The translations under genes were made by a program, and so were the position numbers. From Clostridiales bacterium (GTDB lineage: Bacteria; Bacillota; Clostridia; Oscillospirales; Oscillospiraceae): DNA of 64,000 nucleotides. Of this stretch, positions 35,461 through 43,831 are shown piece after piece. The stretch lies in NCBI GenBank assembly GCA_019420945.1, contig JAHZGF010000013.1, forward strand, positions 62,001-126,000, in the 5' to 3' direction. The notes below the pieces were generated by a model. It worked only from the letters and a program-made list of their open reading frames with translations, ran no database searches and was not told the origin of the DNA. Within the stretch, counting starts at the first letter, position 1. The number at the start of each line of letters is the position of its first letter.

Positions 35461-36765
35461 TTAATCCATTCCTTTTCCCTTTTCCCCGTGCTCTTTGGCA
35501 AAATTCAGCCGGCGTTCCCGCTTCCGATATCGGTCCGGGGTAACTCCCACAAATTTTTTAAACACTTTGCAGAAATAGCTCTGATCCTCAAAGGCCACAG
35601 TGGAGCAAATCTCGGAGATGGACGCAGAACTGCTCAGCAGCAGACTCTTGCTCTTCTCAATCCGGAGCTGATTGAGATAATTCCGGAAGGTGGTACCGGT
35701 CTCCAGCTTGAACACCTTGGAGAAATAGGAGGGGGAATATCCGATGAATTCCGCCACCTTTTCCAGCGTCAGCGGCTTCATATAATTCCTCTGGATGTAT
35801 CGCATGGCATCATCCACTAAATTCCGATGCTTGGTGTCTGGCGGGGTGTGAATCATGTTCATAAAATGCCGCATCACCGACTGGAGCCACTGGGTGGTAT
35901 CCTCTTGTCGCCGCAGCATCCGGGCCTGTTCTCCAAATCGGGTGTTCATCTCCAACACCTGCTCCGCATCTGCGCCGCTGTAAATGGCGGCTCGGGACAT
36001 AAGCACCACCAGCTCCATGATGCGGGCGTAAATTTCCGAAAGCTCACTATACGAGTAAAACAGCACTGACAGAATCTCATTGAGCAGACGCTCTCCCTCT
36101 GTCTGATTACACTTGGCCACCATGGAGAGCAACTCCTGCTCCTGCCTGACGGGGTAACCCTGGGGGGCATTGCTGCGTTTCAGTTGCTGGATATAATCAT
36201 TGATCATACCCTGATGCTGGTTTTTGCTGCGCAGAATCAACAACTCCTGCACGCTGTCACTGACATAGACCGCATCGGCAAACAGCTGCTGGGAAAGATA
36301 GTTCATCTCCTTGGGTGCCACCTGGGGCATCAGTTCCACTGAACGGCGAAACTGCTCCCTTCCCTCCGGATCCGCATCCAGCATCTCCGTCTCTTCCTCC
36401 AGATAATCATCCACATCCATGATCAGTACCGGCCCGCAGACAAAGGCTCCGGCCTGGACGCCGCCAATGAGGATGGGAGAAGAGTAGTATACCATGTGCA
36501 TGGGGCAAAAATAGATATACCTGCCGCCAAACTGCTCCGCATTCTTCATGCCATGCAGATGAATCTGCTCACATTGATGGGCACACCCCGCGGCCTTTGT
36601 CACATTACGGCAGGCCTCACAGCAGCTTTTTTGCGCGCCCTGCTGATAAAGCAGCGTGCCATCCGAGGAGTAAAGCCGGCTTTGAACTCCGCTGAAGCAA
36701 AAATATGAGTCCAGGATTTCCCGGGCCAGCGCCAGATCAAACCGGACTTCAGCCTCTTTCTTCAC
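35461..36765 (-). CDS. PocR-domain AraC family transcriptional regulator
   Basis: The ~434-residue protein has an N-terminal PocR sensory domain (about 8-175) with its cysteine pattern CCEACRN...GCAHQC and YFCPMHMVYYSSPI, a helical middle part and a C-terminal AraC double HTH (about 325-425: LEKVAEFIGYSPSYFSKVFK and SEICSTVAFEDQSYFCKVFKKFVGVTP). PocR domains sense small organic ligands and often control corrinoid-dependent pathways. GTG at 36765 follows GGGAGG by 9 bases; an ATG seven codons earlier lacks an RBS. It is probably the activator of the adjacent methyltransferase genes. Confidence 0.92.
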   Translation of the reverse strand: MKKEAEVRFDLALAREILDSYFCFSGVQSRLYSSDGTLLYQQGAQKSCCEACRNVTKAAGCAHQCEQIHLHGMKNAEQFGGRYIYFCPMHMVYYSSPILIGGVQAGAFVCGPVLIMDVDDYLEEETEMLDADPEGREQFRRSVELMPQVAPKEMNYLSQQLFADAVYVSDSVQELLILRSKNQHQGMINDYIQQLKRSNAPQGYPVRQEQELLSMVAKCNQTEGERLLNEILSVLFYSYSELSEIYARIMELVVLMSRAAIYSGADAEQVLEMNTRFGEQARMLRRQEDTTQWLQSVMRHFMNMIHTPPDTKHRNLVDDAMRYIQRNYMKPLTLEKVAEFIGYSPSYFSKVFKLETGTTFRNYLNQLRIEKSKSLLLSSSASISEICSTVAFEDQSYFCKVFKKFVGVTPDRYRKRERRLNFAKEHGEKGKGMD

Positions 36766-36871
36766 ACAATTTTGCCTCCCTTGCATCGACCAAATCTTTC
36801 TCTTTCTTGAATTGTGACATATTATTTCTAAAAGTCAATATTTTTTCTATTTTTGTTTTGTCTAAAACAAA

Positions 36872-36900
36872 AAAAGGATGTGCCCGAGGCACATCCTTTT
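36872..36900. terminator. Terminator after the corrinoid-protein gene
   Basis: AAAAGGATGTGCC / GGCACATCCTTTT 13-bp stem with a 3-base loop; T-rich TTTTTGTTTT follows on the minus strand. Confidence 0.88.
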
Positions 36901-36924
36901 TCATTATATCAGCGATATCAAAGA

Positions 36925-37557
36925 TTAAGCCAGCAGCTCCACAGCACGCACTGCAGCAGAAGCAGCATCGGGGGTGTAGGCATCTGCGCCGATCAGCTCG
37001 CAGTATTCCTGGGTCACAGGAGCGCCGCCCACCATGATCTTGACCTTGTCACGGATGCCGGCATTTTCCACGGCCTTGACTACTTCACCCATCACAGGCA
37101 TGGTGGTGGTCAGCAGCGCGGAGCAGGCGATAATGCCGCAGTCATTCTCAATGGCAGCCTGGACAAACTGTTCCGGAGCCACATCCACGCCCAGATCGAT
37201 GACCTCAATGCCCTTGCCCTCCATCATCAGACGGACCAGGTTCTTGCCGATGTCGTGCAGGTCACCCTGAACGGTGCCGATCACAACCTTGCCCACATTG
37301 GAGGCATCGCCGTCAGCCAGATAGGGCTTCAGCAGGGCCACGCCAGCATTCATGGCCCGGGCCGCCACCAGCACTTCAGGGACAAACACTTCGTTGTTGC
37401 GGAAACGGACGCCAACTTCATCCATTGCCGCCAACAGGCCCTCATTCAGGATCTGCTGGGCAGTAAAGCCCTCTTCCAGTGCCTGGGGAACCAGCTTTTT
37501 GACCATTTTGGCCTTGCCCTTTTGCATGTTCTCATAGATTTCAGTCAGCGTACTCAT
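36925..37557 (-). CDS. Corrinoid protein (MtaC/MttC-like)
   Basis: The 210-residue protein carries the methyl-bearing cobalamin in three-component methyltransferases. It has a helical cap domain (1-85) and a Rossmann B12 domain with base-off signature D99-L-H101-D-I-G104 (QGDLHDIGKNLV), then the SALLTTTM and GGAPVT loops. Length is typical (205-220). ATG at 37557 with GAGGAGG upstream. Follows the RACo-like gene by 40 bases, with a terminator after it, so activator and substrate protein are co-expressed. Confidence 0.95.
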   Translation of the reverse strand: MSTLTEIYENMQKGKAKMVKKLVPQALEEGFTAQQILNEGLLAAMDEVGVRFRNNEVFVPEVLVAARAMNAGVALLKPYLADGDASNVGKVVIGTVQGDLHDIGKNLVRLMMEGKGIEVIDLGVDVAPEQFVQAAIENDCGIIACSALLTTTMPVMGEVVKAVENAGIRDKVKIMVGGAPVTQEYCELIGADAYTPDAASAAVRAVELLA

Positions 37558-37597
37558 GGTGTTTCCTCCTCTTTCTAATTCAAATCTATTGCTCTCT

Positions 37598-39127
37598 TTA
37601 CTCATCGCAGGGGAACATCATGGCCTCCATATAGGCGCCATTGAATTCCTCTCTGCCGGACAATTCGATATAGTTCATCTGACGGTGCAGCCTCTGAAGT
37701 TCCGCTCGGACTTTGCCGGAGAGCAACGCCATGCAGGCGCCCTCCGCCGCCGTGTTGCCCGCCGCTTTGGTCACCGGCAGCAGCTCCTGGGGGATCATAC
37801 CGATCCGGGCTGCGCTGGATGGACGGATATAGCTGCCGAAACCGCCGGCCAGGTAGAGGGTTCCTATCTCATCATAACCTACGCCATAGGCGTTGATCAA
37901 TACCTGTTCTCCGGCTGCAATGGCGCCTTTGCCCAGCTGGACTTTTCTCACATCGCCCTGAGTCACCCAGACCTGTTCCGTCAACCGGAAGGCCGCTTCC
38001 CCGTTTTCATCTTCAAACAGCCAGGGCAGTGCCTCATCCGGAATATCGTCATCTTCCTCCGGATCCAAAATCCGCCCTGTTTCATCCAGTGCCCCCAGAT
38101 CCAGCATCACTGCAATGGCATCGATGAGGCCGGAGCCGCAGATGCCGACAGCTTCAACATTGCCTAAAACGGAACAGACTACCTGTCCATCCCGGCATTC
38201 CACAGCGTGGATGGCGCCGGGCTTTGCGGTCATACCGAAGCGGATCTGAGCCCCTTCAAAGGCAGGGCCCGCCGCAGTAGAGCAGCACAGCAGCTTTTCA
38301 CCGCAGCCCAACACCATCTCGCCGTTGGTCCCAACGTCGATGAGCAGTACCGGCTTTTGCCGATTTTGAATGTCCACTGCCACCAAGTCTGATGTAATGT
38401 CGCCCCCCACATAGCCGGACACTGCGGGAGCAATGTAAACCGGGCCATCAAAGGGCAAATGCAAGGTTTGGGCTGAAACCTCAGCACCGAAGTAGGACTG
38501 GGGCTGGAAAGGCGCCCTTCCGATGCCGGAAGGATCCAGCTCCGTCAACAGATGGCACATGGTGGTATTGGCCGCTACCGCCATAGCCCTCACCTGTTCC
38601 GGCCGAATTTCGGCCTTTCGGCACAGGTCGAGGATCATGTCCGAGAGCTGACTGGTAATCAAATCAGACAACTCTTTCAAATGCCCCTCTTCTGCCGCCC
38701 GGATCCGGGAGATCACATCGGCGCCATAGACCTGCTGGCGGTTGCCCTCTCCGGCGGTGGCCAGCCGAAGTCCCCGCTTCAGATCCAGCAGGTGACAGAC
38801 CACCGTGGTGGTGCCGATGTCGCAGGCGATTCCATAGCCCTCCAACCCCTCATCCGGGGTTATCTGAGCGGAAGCACCTTGAAGCATCACATGCTGCTCC
38901 TGCTGTTGGGGTACGATCACCGTCATACCGTCCTCCGCCAGGGTCTGGCAGGCCAATACCCTGCGACCGTCTCCCAGCTCAACGGTGCATTTGCCGCATT
39001 TTCCCTCCCCACCGCAGGGAGCGGAAAAGGAAACACCTTTTTGCTCTCTCAGCAAATCCAGCAGCGTACAGCCTGGCCGCGGTGAAACCTCCATCAAATC
39101 CTGTCCAATTTGAATTCTGATACTCAT
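37598..39127 (-). CDS. RACo-like reductive activator of corrinoid proteins
   Basis: ATP-dependent reduction of inactive Co(II) corrinoid proteins. The 509-residue protein has an N-terminal [2Fe-2S] ferredoxin domain (C38, C44, C47, C60 in CGGEGKCGKC...LAC) and a C-terminal ASKHA ATPase domain with ACDIGTTTVV, LLIDVGTNGEM, GICGSGLID and YLAGGFGSYI. It is shorter than characterised RACo (about 630), with a reduced linker region. It starts a two-gene unit with the corrinoid protein. RBS GAGAAGGAG precedes the ATG. Confidence 0.93.
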   Translation of the reverse strand: MSIRIQIGQDLMEVSPRPGCTLLDLLREQKGVSFSAPCGGEGKCGKCTVELGDGRRVLACQTLAEDGMTVIVPQQQEQHVMLQGASAQITPDEGLEGYGIACDIGTTTVVCHLLDLKRGLRLATAGEGNRQQVYGADVISRIRAAEEGHLKELSDLITSQLSDMILDLCRKAEIRPEQVRAMAVAANTTMCHLLTELDPSGIGRAPFQPQSYFGAEVSAQTLHLPFDGPVYIAPAVSGYVGGDITSDLVAVDIQNRQKPVLLIDVGTNGEMVLGCGEKLLCCSTAAGPAFEGAQIRFGMTAKPGAIHAVECRDGQVVCSVLGNVEAVGICGSGLIDAIAVMLDLGALDETGRILDPEEDDDIPDEALPWLFEDENGEAAFRLTEQVWVTQGDVRKVQLGKGAIAAGEQVLINAYGVGYDEIGTLYLAGGFGSYIRPSSAARIGMIPQELLPVTKAAGNTAAEGACMALLSGKVRAELQRLHRQMNYIELSGREEFNGAYMEAMMFPCDE

Positions 39128-39243
39128 AAACGCTCCTTCTCGGGTGCGCTGAAGCGACAGATTGACTATGATTTGTCTGCATTATAACAGCACAGCCTTC
39201 CGGTATGTTGGTAATTTTTAATCTTTTTTATAAAAATTATGCC

Positions 39244-39330
39244 ATTTTTATAAAACACTCAAACGAGTCAGTCGCCAGCCTATTGGATATTGCCAAAGAG
39301 CACCGCATTGGAAGATATTTTTATAAAACA
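39244..39330. repeat. Direct repeat of ATTTTTATAAAACA
   Basis: Two perfect 14-base copies 73 bases apart in the RACo/DUF2284 regulatory region; candidate operator for the PocR/AraC regulator. AT-richness makes chance similarity possible. Confidence 0.45.
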
Positions 39331-39342
39331 ATTGATCGGCGC

Positions 39343-39370
39343 TTGACAGCACCGCCCTCCCCGTGATAAT
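39343..39370 (+). promoter_or_regulatory. Promoter of the DUF2284 gene
   Basis: TTGACA, a 16-base spacer, then GATAAT, about 70 bases upstream of the ATG. The downstream copy of the 14-base repeat ends 12 bases before the -35. Confidence 0.7.
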
Positions 39371-39442
39371 ACTAAAAAAAGACTCCCTTTTGTCTCCGTA
39401 ACACGGGGAACAAATCCACGCGGCGAAAAGTGAGGTACTCAC

Positions 39443-39979
39443 ATGACAACGGAAGCTGTAATCAATCTGGCAAAGTCCATTGGGTTTTCCCATGCTGGCA
39501 AGGTAAATATTGCAGAGCTAAAATTCCTTCCGGAAGTGCGGGATATGTGTGCCAGCAACCGCTGTCAATCCTACGGCAAAAGTTGGGTATGCCCTCCTGC
39601 GTGCGGCTCCTTGGAGGAGATCACGCAAAAGGCCCAGCAGTATCACCGGGGTGTTTTGGTCCAGACCACCGCACAGATGGAGGACGACTTTGACCTGGAA
39701 ACTATGATGGAGGCAGAGCAGCTTCAAAAAGAGCATTTTTATGCTCTGGTTGATGCTTTGCGGGAGGAATTCCCACAACTGCTTCCCATGTCCTGCGGCA
39801 CATGCACGCTTTGTAAAAACTGCTCTTATCCTGACGCCCCCTGCCGTTTTCCCAACAAAGCATTTACCTCCATGGAGGCCTATGGACTCATGGTCAGCGA
39901 TGTCTGTAAGCAGTCGGGTCTGGGCTATTATTACGGCCCTCAGACGATTACTTACACCAGCTGCATTCTTCTGGATTGA
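39443..39979 (+). CDS. DUF2284 cysteine-rich putative metal-binding protein
   Basis: The 178-residue protein has the DUF2284 cysteine pattern: C-x4-C-x7-CPPxC (MCASNRCQSYGKSWVCPPACG), then CGTCTLCKNCSYPDAPCRFP and a C-terminal Cys. The second block looks like a 4Fe-4S site. Family members occur next to corrinoid methyltransferases, but the activity is unknown. RBS GTGAGG is 8 bases before the ATG. It begins a plus-strand group with the UroD-family gene 167 bases later; no terminator is visible between them. Confidence 0.88.
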   Translation: MTTEAVINLAKSIGFSHAGKVNIAELKFLPEVRDMCASNRCQSYGKSWVCPPACGSLEEITQKAQQYHRGVLVQTTAQMEDDFDLETMMEAEQLQKEHFYALVDALREEFPQLLPMSCGTCTLCKNCSYPDAPCRFPNKAFTSMEAYGLMVSDVCKQSGLGYYYGPQTITYTSCILLD

Positions 39980-40146
39980 TTTTTAATTCTCAAAATTTGG
40001 AAAATTTTAAATTCGCTATACGAGCAAAAAAGCCATGTTTTTATCACAGAAAATACAGCAAATTTAGGAAAAATATGAGACTTCTGTGTTAACTGTTGAC
40101 ACACTAGTTCATAGATATAGGGAAGAAAAAGGAAGGAGACATTAAC

Positions 40147-41118
40147 ATGTCGAAAGCAGATTATTTGAAAGTGCTCCGGCACGAAGAGGCATCCAGACTG
40201 GTTCAGCCCCAGGACATGTTCATGGCATTCACCCCGGGTGAGCATAATATGGGCGGTGAAATGGTCAATGGCGTCCGAGTAGGCAAGGACTGGTTCGGCT
40301 GTTCCTGGTCTGAGTTTGGCGACAGCCCTCTGGACGGCGCCACCATTACTCCGGGCACTCAGCGGCTGGAGGATCTGGAGGATTTCGCCTCCGTCATTCC
40401 CACTGCCGAGCAGGTCCGAGCCTTTGACTGGGAGGGCTATACCAAGCAGGCCCTGGCCAACTTTGACCGGGAAAACCAGGTGCTGCAGGTCCGCAGCCTG
40501 GTGGGTTTCTTTGAGCGTATGCATTGCCTGATTGGCTTCGAAGATGCCCTGTGCGCCTTCTACGAGGAGCCTGAGACTGTCCACGAATTTTTCCAGGCCA
40601 TGCTGGAATACAAGAAGGAAGTCGCCACCTGTGTGGCTAAGTACATGAAGCCGGAAATCATCATCTTTGACGACGATTACGGCACCATGCGCTCCACCTT
40701 CCTCTCCCCCGAGATGTGGCGCAGCTTCTTCCCCCAGTACTGGAAGGAGCTGGTGGATCATGTCCACTCTCTGGGCATGGTGTTCGAGCTGCATTCCTGC
40801 GGTTATATCACCCCCCTGGTGGGCGATTTCGTGGCCGCCGGCATGGATATTCTGCAGCCCCTGCAGACCAACAATGATCTCCGCTACATCAAGGAGAATT
40901 ATGGCAAGGACCTGATCCTGCGGCTGGCCATCTTTGACAAGCAGATGGAAGCCATGGGCATGACCGAAGATGAGGTCCGGGCCCAGATCCAGGAGTGGTA
41001 TCACATCCTGGCTCCCGGCGGCAATTTCGTGGCAGATTTGGTACCGATTCAGGACCGGTTCTACGAGATTCAGGCCGAAGAACAGGCGAAGTTTGAAAAA
41101 GAGTTTTATCACCTGTAA
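40147..41118 (+). CDS. UroD/MtaA-family corrinoid methyltransferase
   Basis: The 323-residue UroD-fold protein carries an H216-S-C218 motif (FELHSCGYITPL), the zinc-type H-x-C of MtaA enzymes, but the third ligand Cys is replaced by Gly (APGGNF, residue 292). DDDYGTMRSTFLSPEMWR resembles the substrate side of O-demethylase or MtaA relatives. It probably moves a methyl group to or from the corrinoid protein encoded nearby; direction and substrate are not deducible. RBS GGAAGGAG is 8 bases before ATG. An isolated TTGACA at 40096 has no convincing -10. Confidence 0.88.
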   Translation: MSKADYLKVLRHEEASRLVQPQDMFMAFTPGEHNMGGEMVNGVRVGKDWFGCSWSEFGDSPLDGATITPGTQRLEDLEDFASVIPTAEQVRAFDWEGYTKQALANFDRENQVLQVRSLVGFFERMHCLIGFEDALCAFYEEPETVHEFFQAMLEYKKEVATCVAKYMKPEIIIFDDDYGTMRSTFLSPEMWRSFFPQYWKELVDHVHSLGMVFELHSCGYITPLVGDFVAAGMDILQPLQTNNDLRYIKENYGKDLILRLAIFDKQMEAMGMTEDEVRAQIQEWYHILAPGGNFVADLVPIQDRFYEIQAEEQAKFEKEFYHL

Positions 41119-41135
41119 TTTACTATGATACAGCA

Positions 41136-41175
41136 AAAAACCGGCATCGGATTTACAAATCCGATGCCGGTTTTT
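41136..41175. terminator. Bidirectional terminator ending the cobalamin operon
   Basis: AAAAACCGGCATCGGATT / AATCCGATGCCGGTTTTT long stem with a 4-base loop and T-runs on both strands, between the UroD gene and cbiC. Confidence 0.92.
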
Positions 41176-41179
41176 CTGT

Positions 41180-41851
41180 TTAGTTCCAGCCCCGCTGGGT
41201 GGGATCCAACATATCGGTGGCCCGATAAACGAGGGCGTTGCAGATGGCTGCCGCCACATTGCTGCCCCCTTTTCGGCCCAGGGCCACAATGGCCGGAACA
41301 TCCAATTTCTGGCACAGCGAAAAAATCTGTTCTTTGGCCTCCACCACGTTGACAAAGCCCACCGGTACCCCGATAACCAGCCCGGGCCGTAGGCCGGATT
41401 CCATCCGCCGGGCAATCTCAAAGAGGGCTGTGGGGGCGTTGCCCACCGCCAGAATAGCCCCGGGATACTCCCGGGCGGCTTTCTCCATGGAGGCTGTGGC
41501 CCGGGTGGTACCCTGCTCCCGAGCAGCCTCGATTACCTCTGGGTGAGCCATAAAACAGTCCACCCAGCTGCCCAGCTTTTCCAAGCCGGGCTTACTGACT
41601 CCGGCCTTGGCCATATTGGTGTCTGTGATGATAGGACAGCCCTGTTGAAGTGCTTTGATGGCCCGTTCCACTGCCCCGGCCGTAAACACCAAATGTTCCG
41701 CGTAGTCAAAATCCGCCGTGGTGTGGATCACCCGTTTGACCACAAAGGCGGTCTCCTCCGGCAGCACAATGTCCCGCTGTTCTAACTCGGCGGTAATGAT
41801 CGACATGCTGGTGCGCTCAATGTCCGCCGGTCTGGTATGTTCCTGACTCAA
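41180..41851 (-). CDS. cbiC: Cobalt-precorrin-8 methylmutase
   Basis: CbiC moves the C11 methyl to C12, making cobyrinate. The 223-residue protein has the catalytic His at position 43 (VVKRVIHTTADFDY), matching the known CbiC/CobH active site, plus DTNMAKAG, AVGNAPTAL and VIGVPVGFVN. Last gene of the cobalamin operon, overlapping btuR by ATGA. Its place after late-pathway genes, away from the other ring-contraction enzymes, is unusual but harmless. Confidence 0.96.
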   Translation of the reverse strand: MSQEHTRPADIERTSMSIITAELEQRDIVLPEETAFVVKRVIHTTADFDYAEHLVFTAGAVERAIKALQQGCPIITDTNMAKAGVSKPGLEKLGSWVDCFMAHPEVIEAAREQGTTRATASMEKAAREYPGAILAVGNAPTALFEIARRMESGLRPGLVIGVPVGFVNVVEAKEQIFSLCQKLDVPAIVALGRKGGSNVAAAICNALVYRATDMLDPTQRGWN

Positions 41852-42360
41852 AATTCCACGCCCTTTCTGGCCACAATACCCCGTTCGTAGGGGTGCCGGT
41901 GGCAGCGCATCTCTGTGATATAGTCCGCCTGGTCAATCATCCAGTCTGCGGGATGCCGTCCGGTCAGCACCATCTCCTGGCCGGCGGGCCGACACTCCAC
42001 CACCCGACGCAGCAGATCCCGATCCACCAGGTCATATTCCCAGGCACCGCAGGCTTCATCCATTATCAATAAATCGGAAGTACTTTCCATTATTTTGTCC
42101 AAAAAAGACAAGTATAATTTCCGGTTTTCATTCTGTTCCTCCGGGCTCATTTTTGAGAAAAAATGGTTGCCTATTTTACCGGAGTAGACGGTGGCTCCCA
42201 GAGTGCGCAAGCTCTCCAGCTCCCCGCTGGTGCCGCTCTTCAGAAACTGGACCACCGTCACCTTGAACCCCTGGCCCAGAGCCCGGACCGCCAGACCCAT
42301 GGCGGCGGTGGTCTTTCCTTTGCCGTCCCCCCAGTAGAGGTGCATCAATCCTTTATCCAT
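41848..42360 (-). CDS. btuR: Cob(I)yrinate a,c-diamide adenosyltransferase
   Basis: CobA/CobO/BtuR-type enzyme adding the 5'-deoxyadenosyl ligand from ATP. The 170-residue protein has YWGDGKGKTTAAMGLAVRALG (P-loop), VVQFLKSG, and LLIMDEACGAWEYDL (Walker B). ATG at 42360 overlaps the cbiP stop by 8 bases; earlier in-frame codons fall inside cbiP. Confidence 0.95.
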   Translation of the reverse strand: MDKGLMHLYWGDGKGKTTAAMGLAVRALGQGFKVTVVQFLKSGTSGELESLRTLGATVYSGKIGNHFFSKMSPEEQNENRKLYLSFLDKIMESTSDLLIMDEACGAWEYDLVDRDLLRRVVECRPAGQEMVLTGRHPADWMIDQADYITEMRCHRHPYERGIVARKGVEF

Positions 42361-43831
42361 GTTCGTATGCCTCCATGGCCCGGTAGACAGCCTCCATATC
42401 CAGGCTGCGGCGTACTTCATCCGCCAGCAGGTCAAACTGCCGCTGCTCATAGTCCTGGTGGCTTTCCACTACATATTCTTCCGGTGCCTTACCCTGGCGC
42501 AAGAGCAGCCAGTTAGCCAGCTTGGTCACCAGTTCACCGGAGTCAAATAGTCCATGGAGGTAGGTGCCAAACACCATGTCCTGGGCTGCCCCCTCCGGTT
42601 GTCCGTCTGACAGGGTACAGAAGGGCGAACAGGACACCAAAGTCCGTCCCATGTGGATCTCATAGCCCTCCAGCTTTGCCCCGGCCAGGGGCGGAAAGGC
42701 CACTTCTCCCGACACCCGGGTGCGCACCTTCTGGCTGGAAAAAACAGTCTCACTGGGCAGCAATCCCATACCGTCCATCTCTCCCCCGTGCTCCACTGCC
42801 TCCGGGTCTTGGAGTTTTTTGCCCAGCATTTGATAGCCGCCGCAGACCCCCAGCACCGGCACACCCCGGGCAGCCAGCTGCTTCACGCCGGCTTCCAGAC
42901 CGTTCTGGCGCATCCAGAGCAGGTCTCCCATGGTGTTTTTGGTGCCGGGCAGGATCACCAGATCCGGCTGGCCCAGCTCCTGGACGGTGTTCACATAGCG
43001 TACCCCCAGGGCCTGATGGCGCTCCAGAGGGGCAAAGTCAGTGAAGTTGGAGATTCGGGGCAGCCGTAGAATGGCGATATCCACTGGCTTGTGTCCCCCG
43101 GTCTGCTCCAGCCGCTGGGACAGAGAGTCCTCATCGTCGATGTCCGCCCGGGTATAGGGGATCACCCCCAGCACCGGAACCCCGGTTTTCTCCTCCAGCA
43201 TAGCAAGACCAGGCTTCAGAATGTCCACATCCCCCCGGAACTTATTGACCACCAGGCCCACCACCCGCTGCTGTTCCTGTTCCTGCAGCAGCGCCATGGT
43301 GCCATAGAGCTGAGCGAACACGCCGCCCCGGTCAATGTCTCCCACCAGCAGCACCGGAGCATTTACCAGCTCCGCAAGCCCCATATTGACAATGTCATCC
43401 TCCCGCAGATTGATTTCTGCGGGGCTTCCGGCACCTTCAATCACGATAATATCATTTTCTTCCGCAAGAGAGCGGTAGGCCGCCAGAATGTCGGGGATCA
43501 ATGTTTTTTTCATCCGGAAATAGTCCCGGGCCCGGTAGTCTCCCCTCACCTCACCGTTGACAATGAGCTGACTGCCCACATCGCTGGAGGGTTTCAGCAG
43601 AATGGGATTCATCCTGACATCGGGTTCTTTTCCAGCGGCCTGGGCCTGGGCCACCTGGGCCCGGCCCATCTCCAGACCGTCTCGGGTAATGTAACTGTTC
43701 AGGGCCATATTCTGGCTCTTGAAAGGGGCCACCCGATAGCCATCCTGGGCAAAAATCCGGCACAGGGCAGTCACCAGCAAACTTTTTCCAGCCCCAGACA
43801 TGGTGCCCTGGACCATAATACACTTAGCCAT
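42353..43831 (-). CDS. cbiP: Cobyric acid synthase
   Basis: CbiP/CobQ amidates adenosyl-cobyrinate a,c-diamide at four positions with glutamine. The 492-residue protein has an N-terminal ATPase domain (IMVQGTMSGAGKSLLVTAL, SQNMALNSY, EGAGSPAEINL) and a class I-like glutamine amidotransferase domain with VLGVCGGYQMLG (catalytic Cys) and the HGLFD His near the end. Overlaps the cobD stop by 8 bases. Confidence 0.96.
   Translation of the reverse strand: MAKCIMVQGTMSGAGKSLLVTALCRIFAQDGYRVAPFKSQNMALNSYITRDGLEMGRAQVAQAQAAGKEPDVRMNPILLKPSSDVGSQLIVNGEVRGDYRARDYFRMKKTLIPDILAAYRSLAEENDIIVIEGAGSPAEINLREDDIVNMGLAELVNAPVLLVGDIDRGGVFAQLYGTMALLQEQEQQRVVGLVVNKFRGDVDILKPGLAMLEEKTGVPVLGVIPYTRADIDDEDSLSQRLEQTGGHKPVDIAILRLPRISNFTDFAPLERHQALGVRYVNTVQELGQPDLVILPGTKNTMGDLLWMRQNGLEAGVKQLAARGVPVLGVCGGYQMLGKKLQDPEAVEHGGEMDGMGLLPSETVFSSQKVRTRVSGEVAFPPLAGAKLEGYEIHMGRTLVSCSPFCTLSDGQPEGAAQDMVFGTYLHGLFDSGELVTKLANWLLLRQGKAPEEYVVESHQDYEQRQFDLLADEVRRSLDMEAVYRAMEAYEHG

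Larger units (their letters stand above)
39128..39442. other. Divergent regulatory region between RACo and DUF2284 genes
   Basis: 315 bases without a gene. On the minus strand a perfect TATAAT (39181-39186) lies 55 bases before the RACo ATG but has no recognisable -35, as in activator-dependent promoters. Two exact copies of ATTTTTATAAAACA (39244-39257 and 39317-39330) and a third related AT tract (39224-39237) lie upstream. A separate plus-strand promoter serves DUF2284. Confidence 0.6.

Noticed and set aside
40096..40146. Promoter at TTGACA before the second UroD gene
   Set aside because: The -35 is perfect but no acceptable -10 occurs 15-19 bases downstream; left unannotated.
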